DNA of 64,000 nt from Mycobacterium sp. ACS4331 (lineage in GTDB: Bacteria > Actinomycetota > Actinomycetes > Mycobacteriales > Mycobacteriaceae). This document shows positions 9,411 to 17,934 of this stretch, piece after piece. The number at the start of each line of letters is the position of its first letter. Position 1 is the stretch's first letter. The DNA lies in assembly GCF_001667265.1 (NCBI RefSeq), contig NZ_LZHW01000032.1:1-64000 (forward strand). The letters run 5' to 3'. The position numbers and the translations under genes are program-made. The notes under the pieces are model-generated. The model did not search any database. It had not been told where the DNA came from and saw only the letters and a program-made list of their open reading frames with translations.

Positions 9411-10307
9411 CTATTCGAATCCCCACTCGGCGTACCGGCGCTCAAGTTCTGCCATCGCCTCCCGGCCGCCGCGCGACGTCCGCTCCTTCATGAAGTTGAA
9501 CTCGTCGTCTCGCCAGGACAGATTCGTGAACACGCTGTGCCCCATGGGAACCCAGTCGGCGAACTGCGCCATACCGACCGCATTCCAGAACGTGATCAAC
9601 GCATGCTTCCCGATCATCAGACCGTCTGCGGAATGGTGAGCGATGGCGCGCGCATACCGCATCGCCTCGTCTCGCAGTCCGTCCACCGGCACCACCGATG
9701 CGGCAACGCCCCACTCCTTGAGTTCGGCGGCACGCACCTTCCTGCCCGTGATCATGGCCTCATAACCGCGGTTGGGCCCGAGCTTGAGCAGGGCCAGCGG
9801 CATCGCCGTCGAGAACCCGGCGAACCCGATGCGCGCCTGCGGCCTGGCGAGGTACATGTCCTCCGAGACCACCAGAATGTCCGCCGCCAGCGCCAGGTTC
9901 ATCCCGGCCCCCAGCGTGGCGCCCTGACAGGCCGCGATGACGGTCTTCGGAAACTCCAGCCAGTTCGTCAGGTGGCGGTGCAGCCGCCGCGCGTTCCCCA
10001 GTCGGGCCGTCTGCGGCAGCTTCTTCCCCCTGGTCAGCCCGGCCTGTTCGACGGGCAGCCTCCGCACGTCGTCACCACTGGAGAAGTCTTTCCCCTCGGC
10101 GAGCAGTATCACCACCTTGACGTCGTCGTCAGCCTCGGCGCGATCGAGTCGCTCCTTGAAGAGCACGTGCATGTCCGGGGACAGGATCGCGTTTCGCCGG
10201 TCCGGCCTGTTGATCGTGATCACGGCGATATGCGGCTCGACGACCTCGTAGCGAACCCACTCCTCGTCGATCTCGAACTCGTCGGCGCCCTGCGGACTGT
10301 CGCCCAT
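9411..10307 (-). CDS. Crotonase (enoyl-CoA hydratase/isomerase) family protein
   Basis: 298 residues, ATG 10307 with a GGGAGG ribosome site. The crotonase core is present: INRPDRRNAI, FSSGDDVRRL (oxyanion hole) and QGATLGAGMNLALAADI. Both canonical hydratase glutamates are replaced: the Glu144 equivalent is Asn (GAGMN) and the Glu164 equivalent is Gln (ARPQ). It is therefore unlikely to be a plain enoyl-CoA hydratase; isomerase, hydrolase or C-C lyase activity is possible. Monocistronic and divergent from the SRPBCC/ACAD operon, sharing the operator at 10346. Confidence 0.85.
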   Translation of the reverse strand: MGDSPQGADEFEIDEEWVRYEVVEPHIAVITINRPDRRNAILSPDMHVLFKERLDRAEADDDVKVVILLAEGKDFSSGDDVRRLPVEQAGLTRGKKLPQTARLGNARRLHRHLTNWLEFPKTVIAACQGATLGAGMNLALAADILVVSEDMYLARPQARIGFAGFSTAMPLALLKLGPNRGYEAMITGRKVRAAELKEWGVAASVVPVDGLRDEAMRYARAIAHHSADGLMIGKHALITFWNAVGMAQFADWVPMGHSVFTNLSWRDDEFNFMKERTSRGGREAMAELERRYAEWGFE

Positions 10308-10345
10308 GCCTCATCGCCTCCCGTCCCGAACAGAACTGAACACCG

Positions 10346-10368
10346 GAACACTATCCGAATAATTGTTC
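10346..10368. promoter_or_regulatory. Candidate operator GAACA-N13-TGTTC
   Basis: Perfect GAACA/TGTTC arms in the divergent region between the crotonase (start 10307) and SRPBCC (start 10391) genes. For the plus gene it lies 22 nt before the start codon and just upstream of a TAATGT -10 box (10379-10384), so a bound protein would cover the -35 region. Confidence 0.6.
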
Positions 10369-10378
10369 ACCCAGCTGC

Positions 10379-10384
10379 TAATGT
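10379..10384 (+). promoter_or_regulatory. Predicted -10 box of a leaderless promoter
   Basis: TAATGT matches the mycobacterial TANNNT -10 element and ends six bases before the ATG at 10391. Transcription would begin at or next to the start codon. There is no ribosome site upstream of that ATG, which agrees with a leaderless mRNA. Confidence 0.5.
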
Positions 10385-10390
10385 GCGTCC

Positions 10391-10825
10391 ATGCCTCGAA
10401 TCGTGATCGCCAAAGAGGTCGAAGCCCCGGTGGGGACGGTCTGGGCGCTGCTCGCTGATTTCGCCGATGTCAGCTGGATACCGGTGGCCGGCCGCGTCGA
10501 TGTAGACGGGTCGGGAGTCGGCATGCGCCGAGCGATACACGGCGCCGGGGATCGCCCGGTGGTCGAGACTCTGACCCACCTGGACGGCGACCGGATGGAG
10601 CTCGGGTACTCGATCACCGACAATCCGCTGCCGGTCTCGCGATTTGAAGCGCTGGTCTCCGTGCACCCGTCGCCCGGTGGCGCAGCCGAGATCACCTGGA
10701 CCGTGGACTACGACCCCGCGGGCCCGGCAGAGGCCGACGCCGACGCCGCGCGGCAGGCCATCGAAGCCGTGTACGGGATGATGGCGGGGTGGCTGGCCGA
10801 CGCCGCGACCCAGGCCCGCACATGA
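10391..10825 (+). CDS. SRPBCC (START/Bet v1-like) family protein
   Basis: 144 residues. The N-terminal pattern PRIVIAKEVEAPVGTVWALLADFADVSWI is typical of polyketide cyclase/SRPBCC proteins, followed by alternating beta strands (DRMELGYSITDNPLPVSRFEA) and a long C-terminal helix (DADAARQAIEAVYGMMAGWL). These helix-grip proteins bind hydrophobic ligands in a deep cavity; some are cyclases or hydratases. No catalytic residue can be assigned. First gene of an operon with two acyl-CoA dehydrogenases; its stop overlaps the next start (ATGA). It has a leaderless-type promoter below the operator at 10346. Confidence 0.82.
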   Translation: MPRIVIAKEVEAPVGTVWALLADFADVSWIPVAGRVDVDGSGVGMRRAIHGAGDRPVVETLTHLDGDRMELGYSITDNPLPVSRFEALVSVHPSPGGAAEITWTVDYDPAGPAEADADAARQAIEAVYGMMAGWLADAATQART

Positions 10826-12015
10826 CCGACCGCGCCTACGGCGTACCGCTGTCGGCCGACGACCGCCGATTCCGCGACGAAGTCGTCGGTTTTCTGGCAT
10901 CCGCACTCACACCGGAGATCCGTGCCGGCGCAGACACTGATGCCGGCCGGCTTCACCGAATGCGACTGTGGCAGCAGCGCCTTCATGAAGCCGGACTTGC
11001 GGCCATCTCCTGGCCCACCGAGTTCGGCGGCCGCGGCGCCACACCGGTGCAGCAGCTGATCTTCAATGCCGAGATGGCTGCGGCGCGCACCCCCGAGCCG
11101 ATCAACCGAAGCGCCATCAATCAGCTGGGGCCGACGATCATCCAGTGGGGCACGGCCGAACAGCGCGCATACTTCCTGCCTCGCATCCTGTCGGCGCAGG
11201 ACGTCTGGTGCCAGGGCTTCAGCGAACCCGACGCCGGCAGCGACCTCGCCGCACTGCGTACTCGCGCTGTCATCGACGGTGACGATCTTGTGATCACCGG
11301 ACAGAAGGTGTGGACCTCGAAGGCGCACTACGCCGACCGGATCTATCTGCTGGTCCGCACCGACCCCGACGCCGAGCCGCGCGCGGGAATCAGCTATGTG
11401 CTCGCCGACCTCGACGCCGACGGGATCGACGTGCGGCCCATCAAACAGATCACGGGCGGCGCCGAGTTCAGCGAAGTGTTCTTCGACGGCGTACGCGTGC
11501 CGCTGTCCCGGGTGCTCGGACCACTGCACGACGGCTGGCGCGTGGCCAAGTCGACGCTGGGGTACGAGCGGGTCGGCCAGAGCCGCACACACCGGATCGA
11601 GCGCAGGCTGCGTATCCTCGTCGACCTCGCGAAGGAGCCGAACGCACTGAGCACCAGTGGGTTGGAGGACGAATACGTGGCCGACAAGCTGGTGGGTTTC
11701 GCCGCCAGGGTCGAGGCGCTTCGTCAGATCGCCTCCCAGGCGACGGCGGCGGGTGTGCGAGGTGTCAACCCCGGACCCGAGGCCTCGATGGCCAAACTGC
11801 TGACCTCCGAGGTCGATCAGGAGATGGCCAACTTCGGCCTCGACCTGGCGGGGCCGGAAGGCGCGCTCGAACACGGCTCGCCCTCTGCCGCCAAGAACGG
11901 CAGGGTGGCCGAGAGTTACCTCCTGATGCGCGCCGCCACCTTCGGTGCCGGCACCTCCGAGATTCAACGCAATGTCATCGCCGAGAGACTGCTGGGGCTG
12001 CCCCGTGACCCGTGA
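10822..12015 (+). CDS. Acyl-CoA dehydrogenase, pair member 1a
   Basis: 397 residues; ATG 10822 overlaps the SRPBCC stop. An upstream in-frame ATG at 10789 would run through the previous gene and is rejected. ACAD domains are in order: N-terminal helices, WCQGFSEPDAGSDLA (FAD/substrate loop, about residues 130-145), ITGQKVWTSKA beta domain, and C-terminal GAGTSEIQRNVIAERLLGL. Overlaps by 11 bp with a second ACAD of the shorter TWEH type. Such co-translated long/short pairs form alpha2beta2 heterotetramers in mycobacterial steroid catabolism (FadE26-34 class), so these two are probably one enzyme. Confidence 0.88.
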   Translation: MTDRAYGVPLSADDRRFRDEVVGFLASALTPEIRAGADTDAGRLHRMRLWQQRLHEAGLAAISWPTEFGGRGATPVQQLIFNAEMAAARTPEPINRSAINQLGPTIIQWGTAEQRAYFLPRILSAQDVWCQGFSEPDAGSDLAALRTRAVIDGDDLVITGQKVWTSKAHYADRIYLLVRTDPDAEPRAGISYVLADLDADGIDVRPIKQITGGAEFSEVFFDGVRVPLSRVLGPLHDGWRVAKSTLGYERVGQSRTHRIERRLRILVDLAKEPNALSTSGLEDEYVADKLVGFAARVEALRQIASQATAAGVRGVNPGPEASMAKLLTSEVDQEMANFGLDLAGPEGALEHGSPSAAKNGRVAESYLLMRAATFGAGTSEIQRNVIAERLLGLPRDP

Positions 12016-13060
12016 GCCCGAACCATCGCTGGACGACATCGCCGACACCGCAGCAGAACTCGACCGCCTTCGGCGCACCGCCGACGACATCCTGAGCCAG
12101 GCATGGGCCGTGGAGCGAACCCGGAAGCTCCTCGAGGGGCCGGGCCCGGCCTTCGACGCGCAACTGTGGAGCACGGTCCTCGATCTGGGCTGGCCGGATG
12201 TACTTGTCGACGAGGGGCGTGGCGGCGGTGGGGTGGGACTCCGTGAGTTGTGCGTGCTCACCGAAGCCGCTGGGGCGGTGGCGCTCCCCGTGCCGCTGGC
12301 CTCCGCTGCCGCCGCCGCGTGGTGTGAGCAGCAGTGCGCGACCGGGCTCACCCTGGTTCTCGACGATGTGGGCGCGGTGGTCACTGCGGGCCAGGCCACG
12401 GGTGCGTGGTCGGCGGTCCCGTTCGGCGCCGCCGCGGATCGACTGGTGGTGCTCGCGCGCCAGGGCGGCGATCCGGTGCTCGGCGTCGTCAGCGCCACGA
12501 GCCCGGCGGTGCGACGCGAGGCCGAGCAGCCTCTCGATCACAATCCGGCCGCGAGCATCACCGCCAGGGCCGCGCCGATTGACGTCTTCGCGACGGGCGA
12601 GGATGCGCTCGTGCGATATCAGGCGGCTCTGAACAGAAGCCGACTGGCCACGGTGGGCGAACTGATCGGCATCGCGTCAGCGGCCAACCAGGCTGCCGTC
12701 GAATACGCAAAGGTGCGCGTCACCTTCGGCCGCCCGATCGGCGCCAGGCAGGCCATCAAACACCGTCTGGTGGACCAACGTTCGGCGATCGAAGTCGCAC
12801 GTGCACTGGTGAACCGGGCCGCGGACGCCACCGAGCTGTGTCACCCCGACACCGAAGCCCTGGTGTCGCTGGCCGCCTTCTGGGCCATCGACTCTCTGCG
12901 TCGGGTTCCCGAGGGAGCCACGCAGGTGTTCGGCGGCGTCGCCTACACCTGGGAACACGAGGCACACGTCCACCTGCGCCGCGCCGCCACCCGCATCGCC
13001 AGCCTGGGCTCACGTGACCACCATCGCCGAGTGGTGTCGCGGTGGCTCGCGTCGCGGTGA
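12005..13060 (+). CDS. Acyl-CoA dehydrogenase, pair member 1b (short subunit)
   Basis: 351 residues. Start taken as GTG 12005, giving MTREPEPSLDDIADTAAEL and an 11-bp overlap with the preceding ACAD; an in-frame ATG further upstream lies deep inside that gene. It keeps the ACAD C-terminal helical domain (VTFGRPIGARQAIKHRLVD, then FGGVAYTWEHEAHVHLRR), but its N-terminal and beta domains are divergent and the GSDLA loop is missing. This is the usual appearance of the second subunit of heteromeric ACADs. Confidence 0.85.
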   Translation: MTREPEPSLDDIADTAAELDRLRRTADDILSQAWAVERTRKLLEGPGPAFDAQLWSTVLDLGWPDVLVDEGRGGGGVGLRELCVLTEAAGAVALPVPLASAAAAAWCEQQCATGLTLVLDDVGAVVTAGQATGAWSAVPFGAAADRLVVLARQGGDPVLGVVSATSPAVRREAEQPLDHNPAASITARAAPIDVFATGEDALVRYQAALNRSRLATVGELIGIASAANQAAVEYAKVRVTFGRPIGARQAIKHRLVDQRSAIEVARALVNRAADATELCHPDTEALVSLAAFWAIDSLRRVPEGATQVFGGVAYTWEHEAHVHLRRAATRIASLGSRDHHRRVVSRWLASR

Positions 13061-13087
13061 TCGACCGGCCCGACGGCCGCAGATGTT

Positions 13088-13110
13088 ATACATATAATCA
13101 TTGTGTGTTC
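13088..13110. promoter_or_regulatory. Candidate operator ATACA-N13-TGTTC upstream of mce
   Basis: On the minus strand it reads GAACA-N13-TGTAT. The N13 spacer contains a perfect TATAAT -10 hexamer at 13093-13098, so a bound repressor would cover the promoter core. It lies 54 nt before the small leader ORF and 115 nt before mceA. Confidence 0.5.
13093..13098 (+). promoter_or_regulatory. Predicted -10 box of the mce operon
   Basis: TATAAT, the consensus SigA -10 hexamer and the most AT-rich spot in the region, lies inside the candidate operator. Transcription would start near 13105, leaving a leader of roughly 120 nt before mceA. I see no good -35. Confidence 0.5.
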
Positions 13111-13163
13111 TACTGTGTAGCGTGATGTCGGGGTCGATGAAGCCCACAGCCGAGGGAGGCGGA

Positions 13164-13232
13164 ATGACATTGGGCGGGGGCGCCAGCCACTCCGAATTCG
13201 GCACCGCCGAGTGCCGCACTCTTCATGCGTGA
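13164..13232 (+). CDS. Possible 22-residue leader peptide ahead of mceA
   Basis: ATG 13164 follows a purine-rich GAGGGAGGCGGA ribosome site. The ORF encodes MTLGGGASHSEFGTAECRTLHA and stops at TGA 13230-13232, overlapping the mceA start by 8 bases. mceA has no ribosome site of its own, and its frame is closed by a stop at 13165-13167 with no start codon between that stop and 13225. The arrangement suggests that translation of the leader is coupled to mceA. Whether the peptide has its own role is unknown; no protein-level evidence. Confidence 0.4.
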   Translation: MTLGGGASHSEFGTAECRTLHA

Positions 13233-14418
13233 GTCCGTCGTCCGCCCGCTTGCCGGTCTGGCGACGGTCACGGCCATCGCCGCGGTCATCGCCGGAAGCG
13301 TGGCCTTGTTCCGGGGGGCGGGCACAACATCGACACCGGTGACTGTCATCTCGCCCCGCGCCGGCCTGGTGATGGATGTCGGCGCCAAGGTCAAGCTTCG
13401 CGACATCGTCGTCGGGCGGGTCGCCTCGATCTCGCCCCGCCCCGACGGCACCGCCGCCCTGGAGTTGGCGATCGAACCCGCCCAAACGCGGTACATTCCG
13501 GCGAACGTCGCCGTGGGAATCGCGTCGATCACGGTGTTCGGAGCGAAATACGTTGAGCTCCAGGTGCCTTCCGAGCCCTCCGAGGAACGCATCCGAGCGG
13601 GACAGGTGCTGCAGGGCTCGCGCGTCACCGTCGAAGTCAACACGCTGTTCGAGCAGCTGACCACCACTCTCCGGGAGATTGAGCCGGCGCACCTCAACGA
13701 GACACTCGGCGCCCTCGCCGAGGCGCTCAATGGTCGCGGAGAACGATTCGGTCAGGTGCTCAGCAATCTGCACGCATTCCTGCAGCGCGTCAATCCCAGC
13801 CTCCCAGCGCTGAGTCACAACCTGGAGGTGCTTCCGGGCGTGGTCAACACCTACGCCGACGCCGCGCCGGATCTGAGCTCGATCGCACACAACGGATCAG
13901 TGCTGAGCCAACTGCTCGTGGACCAGGACCGCGATCTGGACGTTCTGCTCATCAGTGCCATCGGTCTCGCGCGAACAGGCACCGAGGTGCTCGACGATCA
14001 CGGCACCGCGCTGTCGCACCTCTTCGAGCTCCTGGTTCCCACCACCAGCCTCCTCAGCGAATACAGCCCCGCCATCAACTGCGGCATTGCGGGCATCCTG
14101 CCCTTCGCACAAGGAGCTCCTCAGCAGGATCCCGGAGTGACGACGTCCATCGGATTCACGCTGGGTGTGGAGCGTTACCGGTATCCGCATGACCTGCCGA
14201 AGGTGGCCGCGCGTGGCGGACCTCAGTGCGCTTCTCAGTCTCTGCCCCTCGTGCCCCCCGGCGTCAGGCCCCCGTTCGTGGTGATGGACAACGGCTCCAA
14301 CCCGGCCCAGTACGGAAACCAGGGCATCCTGCTGAACTCGGATGCTCTGAAGCAGCACCTGTTCGGGCCCCTCGACGGCCCGCCCCGCAACACGGCTCAG
14401 ATCGGACAACCGGGATGA
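13225..14418 (+). CDS. mceA: MCE family protein, MceA
   Basis: 397 residues. N-terminal membrane anchor (residues about 8-28), then the MCE/MlaD domain (about 35-125; VISPRAGLVMDVGAKVKLRDIVVGRV..., with AKYVELQVP), then a long helical region and a C-terminal Cys-containing domain (PAINCGIAGILPFAQGA). Mce proteins form the periplasmic lipid channel of actinobacterial importers; mce4 imports cholesterol. First of six consecutive mce genes, and its stop overlaps mceB (ATGA). No yrbEA/yrbEB permease genes precede it, which is unusual. Confidence 0.92.
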   Translation: MRESVVRPLAGLATVTAIAAVIAGSVALFRGAGTTSTPVTVISPRAGLVMDVGAKVKLRDIVVGRVASISPRPDGTAALELAIEPAQTRYIPANVAVGIASITVFGAKYVELQVPSEPSEERIRAGQVLQGSRVTVEVNTLFEQLTTTLREIEPAHLNETLGALAEALNGRGERFGQVLSNLHAFLQRVNPSLPALSHNLEVLPGVVNTYADAAPDLSSIAHNGSVLSQLLVDQDRDLDVLLISAIGLARTGTEVLDDHGTALSHLFELLVPTTSLLSEYSPAINCGIAGILPFAQGAPQQDPGVTTSIGFTLGVERYRYPHDLPKVAARGGPQCASQSLPLVPPGVRPPFVVMDNGSNPAQYGNQGILLNSDALKQHLFGPLDGPPRNTAQIGQPG

Positions 14419-15443
14419 CGGGATTCTCGCGGGCGACAGCGGCGAAACTGACGGTCTTCGCGACAGTCATGGTGCTGTTGACCATCTCGCTGTTCCTGGT
14501 GTTCGGCGATCACCGGGCGGGCAGCACCACACCGTATGCGGCGGAGTTCGTCAACGTCTCCCGGTTGAAGGCGGGTGACACCGTCCGCGCCGCCGGAATC
14601 CGCGTCGGCACGGTCAGCAGCGTTCGGCTCGGTGCCGACAACGTCGCGCGGGTCGACTTCGACGCCGACCGATCGGTACCCGTGACCACGGGAACCACGG
14701 CAACGGTCAAGTACCTCAACCTCGTCGGCGATCGCTACCTCGAGCTCGCAGAGGCACCCGGTGCGCATGAACGGCTCAGGGCCGGGGGCCTGATCCCCAC
14801 GGAGAGAACGGTGTCCGCGCTCGACCTGGATCGGCTCCTGGGCGGGTTGAAGCCCGTCCTGCAGGGCCTGGACCCCGCGGATGTCAATGCACTGACGTCT
14901 TCGCTGCTGCTGGTCCTGCAGGATCAGGGCGGAACCATCGAGTCACTGATGTCCAGCACGTCGTCGTTCACCACGACACTCGCACGCAACGGTGAGGTGA
15001 TCACCGACCTGATCGACCGGATGAACGAGGTCGTGCAGACCCTGGCCGACGACGGCGGCCAGCTGTCGGCCGCCATCGATCGATTCGAACAGCTCGCCAC
15101 CGGCTTGGCCGACGACCGTGACGTCATCGGCGAGGCGATCACGTCACTGAGCGCAGGCACCGCCTCGTTGTCCGACCTGCTCGTTGCCGCACGGCCGCCC
15201 CTGTCGGCGACCGTCGACGAGCTGAACCGGCTCGCCCCTCTGCTCAACGACGGCAAGGTCCGCATCGACGCCGCGCTGCAGAAGGCACCCGAGAACTACC
15301 GCAAGCTCATTCGTGTCGGCTCCTACGGAGCATTCCTCAACTACTACATCTGCGGCCTTCAACTGCGCGTCACCGACCTGCAGGGGCGAACTGCGGTGTT
15401 TCCCTGGATAAAGCAGGAAAACGGCCGCTGTGAGGAACCGTGA
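14415..15443 (+). CDS. mceB: MCE family protein, MceB
   Basis: 342 residues. ATG 14415 overlaps the mceA stop; the frame is open further upstream inside mceA. Single N-terminal transmembrane segment (residues about 12-32, KLTVFATVMVLLTISLFLVFG), an MCE domain (YAAEFVNVSRLKAGDTVRAAG...VKYLNLVGDRYLEL), a helical region, and a C-terminus with the family pattern FLNYYICGLQLR. Second subunit of the Mce complex. Confidence 0.92.
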   Translation: MTGFSRATAAKLTVFATVMVLLTISLFLVFGDHRAGSTTPYAAEFVNVSRLKAGDTVRAAGIRVGTVSSVRLGADNVARVDFDADRSVPVTTGTTATVKYLNLVGDRYLELAEAPGAHERLRAGGLIPTERTVSALDLDRLLGGLKPVLQGLDPADVNALTSSLLLVLQDQGGTIESLMSSTSSFTTTLARNGEVITDLIDRMNEVVQTLADDGGQLSAAIDRFEQLATGLADDRDVIGEAITSLSAGTASLSDLLVAARPPLSATVDELNRLAPLLNDGKVRIDAALQKAPENYRKLIRVGSYGAFLNYYICGLQLRVTDLQGRTAVFPWIKQENGRCEEP

Positions 15444-16519
15444 TGCTGAAGTACCGCGGAGCAGCTCTCATCCGATCGGGCGTGATCGGCTGCATTCTCG
15501 TCATGCTGATCATCGCTGTCGGCCTCAACTCCGAACGCATCGTGGAATGGGCCACCTCGGTGCGATATCAGGCGATCTTCGCCGAGGCCGGCGGGCTCAC
15601 CGTCGGCAACGATGTCACGGTCGCGGGGATCAAGGTCGGCTCGGTGGCGGAGACGCGCCTTCACGACGGCACCGCGCTCGTCACCCTGACGGTCGACGGC
15701 ACCGTCAGACTTGGATCCGAGTCCACCGCACACATCCGCACCGGGTCACTTCTGGGTGAACGCCTCGTGGAGATCGTGCCGGCAGGACCCGGGACGCTTC
15801 CCCCGGCCGCAGTCATCCCGGTGGAGCGGACGTCGTCGCCCTACTCGCTGCCCGACGCGGTGGGCGATCTCACCACGAACGCCGCCGCGACCGACACCAC
15901 GACCCTGAATCAATCGCTGGACGCACTGTCGTCCGTCATCGACCAGATCGCACCGCAGATCGGACCCACATTCGACGGCCTGAGCCAACTGTCCCAGCAG
16001 CTGAACAGCCGCGGTGAGCATCTGGGGCAACTGTTCTCGGCCACCGGCGATGTCACCCAGATCCTCGCCGAACGCAGCCAACAGCTGAACAGGCTCATTC
16101 TGAGCACCGACCAGATCCTCGGTGTGCTGACGGAGCGACGCCAGGCGATCGTCGATCTGCTCGCGCGGACATCGACACTGACACGTGAGCTCTCCCAGCT
16201 GGTGGCCGACAACGAAGCCGAACTGGCACCGACGCTGCAGCGGTTGAACGAAGTCTCAGCAACGCTCGAGAAGAATCGCGACAACATCTCCAAAGCGCTG
16301 CCCGGCCTGGCGAAGTACCAACTCACCCAGGGCGAGATTGTGTCCAACGGGTACTACTACGACGCGTTCATACCGAATCTTGTCCCGGCGCAGATCATTC
16401 AACCGTTCCTCGATTACGCATTCGGCTTCCGTCGCGGCGTCGATGCCGGACAACCACCGGACAACGCCGGACCGCGAGCCGAACTCCCGCTGCCCTTCAA
16501 CGGAATCCCAGGGGGATGA
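15443..16519 (+). CDS. mceC: MCE family protein, MceC
   Basis: 358 residues from ATG 15443; the GTG at 15440 is an alternative adding one residue. N-terminal transmembrane helix (GVIGCILVMLIIAVGL), MCE domain (RYQAIFAEAGGLTVGNDVTVAGIKVGSV), long amphipathic helices (SQQLNRLILSTDQILGVLTERRQAIVDLLA) and the tail FIPNLVPAQIIQPFLDYAFGFRRG. Stop overlaps the start of mceD. Confidence 0.92.
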   Translation: MLKYRGAALIRSGVIGCILVMLIIAVGLNSERIVEWATSVRYQAIFAEAGGLTVGNDVTVAGIKVGSVAETRLHDGTALVTLTVDGTVRLGSESTAHIRTGSLLGERLVEIVPAGPGTLPPAAVIPVERTSSPYSLPDAVGDLTTNAAATDTTTLNQSLDALSSVIDQIAPQIGPTFDGLSQLSQQLNSRGEHLGQLFSATGDVTQILAERSQQLNRLILSTDQILGVLTERRQAIVDLLARTSTLTRELSQLVADNEAELAPTLQRLNEVSATLEKNRDNISKALPGLAKYQLTQGEIVSNGYYYDAFIPNLVPAQIIQPFLDYAFGFRRGVDAGQPPDNAGPRAELPLPFNGIPGG

Positions 16520-17934
16520 GTTTGCACAACATCAGGATTCATCCAAGGATGGCGCTGGCGACCGCACTGGTCGCCATCCTGGTCGCCGCCACGGCCGTGC
16601 TCGTCCAGATCAGCTGCTTTCGGCCACACACGCTGACCGCCCTGTTCGGGTCGGTGACAGCGATCTACCCCGGCGACGAGGTCCGCGTCGCCGGCCTCAA
16701 GATCGGGACGATAACGGCCGTCGACCCCGACGGCGACCACGTCAAGGTGACCATGAGGATCGACCGCGACGTGCCCATCCCCGCCGATGCCTCCGCCGTG
16801 ATCGTCGCGCAGAACCTCATCTCCGCCCGTTACGTCCAACTCACGCCCGCATACCGTCCCGGTGACGGGCCGACGCTGCCGGACGACGCGACGATACCGA
16901 TCGAGCGCACGGCCGTCCCGGTGGAGTGGGACGAGGTCAAGGAGCAGTTGACGCGGCTGGCCGCCGAACTCGGTCCCCGAACGGGCGTCTCGACCACATC
17001 GGTGTCGACCTTCATCGACACCGCGGCAGGTGCGATGGAGGGCAACGGCGACAGGCTGCGGCAGACGCTCAACCAGTTGTCCGGGCTCGGCAGGATTCTG
17101 GCCAACGGCAGCGGCGACATCGTGCAGATCGTCAAGAATCTGCAGACCTTCATCAGCGCGCTGCGGGACAGCAAGATTCAGGTGGTCGCGTTCAACGATC
17201 GCCTCGCGACGCTCACGCGCGCTCTCGACGGCAGCCGTTCAGATCTCGACGGCGCCATCTCAAACCTGGCGCAGGCCCTCGGCGACGTTCAGCGGTTCGT
17301 TGCGAAGAACAGAGATGCCACAGCAGAACAGTTTCAGCGGCTGTCCAACATCACCCAGACGGTCGTCGAACAACAGAATGCCGTCGAGAACATCCTGCAT
17401 GCGGCGCCGAACGCCTTCTCGAACGCGTACAACATCTACAACCCCGATATCGGCAGTCCTCTGGGCCAGTTCGTGCTGAACAACTTCTCCAACCCCGTCG
17501 GGTTCATCTGCGGCGCCATCGGAGGCGTCGAGAACGTGACATCCCCGGAGACCTCGAAGCTCTGTGCTCAGTACCTCGGGCCGGCCCTGCAGACAGTGAA
17601 CTTCAACTATCTGCCGTTCCCCGTGAATCCGTACCTGTCGAAGTCGTTCAGTCCGCACAATCTGGTCTACACCGATCCCGCCCTGGCGCCGGGGGGCGAA
17701 GGCGCTTCCCCCGGGCCGCCCGAGATCGCACCGTCGGTGTCGGCATACACCGGTCTGCCGGACTCCCCGTACCCCGCGCCGATACCGCCGCCCGCACCCT
17801 TCCCACCGGGACCGCAAGCGCCCGACCACCTTCCGGCACCGCCATCACCGGCCCTGTATCCGGGCGCCCCGGTGCCGGCACCGGGTGGCGCCAACCTGGA
17901 CGACATGCTCCTGCCCGCAGAGGCACCATCGTGA
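16516..17934 (+). CDS. mceD: MCE family protein, MceD
   Basis: 472 residues, the second-longest Mce here. Transmembrane helix at about residues 12-33, MCE domain (LFGSVTAIYPGDEVRVAGLKIG...ISARYVQLTP), helical barrel region, a Cys-containing domain (FICGAIGGVENVTSPETSKLC), and a Pro-rich tail from about residue 395 (PAPIPPPAPFPPGP). Pro-rich MceD tails are common in mycobacteria. The end overlaps the GTG start of mceE. Confidence 0.92.
   Translation: MSLHNIRIHPRMALATALVAILVAATAVLVQISCFRPHTLTALFGSVTAIYPGDEVRVAGLKIGTITAVDPDGDHVKVTMRIDRDVPIPADASAVIVAQNLISARYVQLTPAYRPGDGPTLPDDATIPIERTAVPVEWDEVKEQLTRLAAELGPRTGVSTTSVSTFIDTAAGAMEGNGDRLRQTLNQLSGLGRILANGSGDIVQIVKNLQTFISALRDSKIQVVAFNDRLATLTRALDGSRSDLDGAISNLAQALGDVQRFVAKNRDATAEQFQRLSNITQTVVEQQNAVENILHAAPNAFSNAYNIYNPDIGSPLGQFVLNNFSNPVGFICGAIGGVENVTSPETSKLCAQYLGPALQTVNFNYLPFPVNPYLSKSFSPHNLVYTDPALAPGGEGASPGPPEIAPSVSAYTGLPDSPYPAPIPPPAPFPPGPQAPDHLPAPPSPALYPGAPVPAPGGANLDDMLLPAEAPS

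Noticed and set aside
10708..12498. 596-codon minus-strand ORF
   Set aside because: Antisense to the two ACADs, with low-complexity Ser/Arg/Thr content at its start; a shadow.
13165..13225. An upstream alternative start for mceA
   Set aside because: The frame is closed by TGA at 13165-13167 and no ATG, GTG or TTG occurs in frame before 13225.
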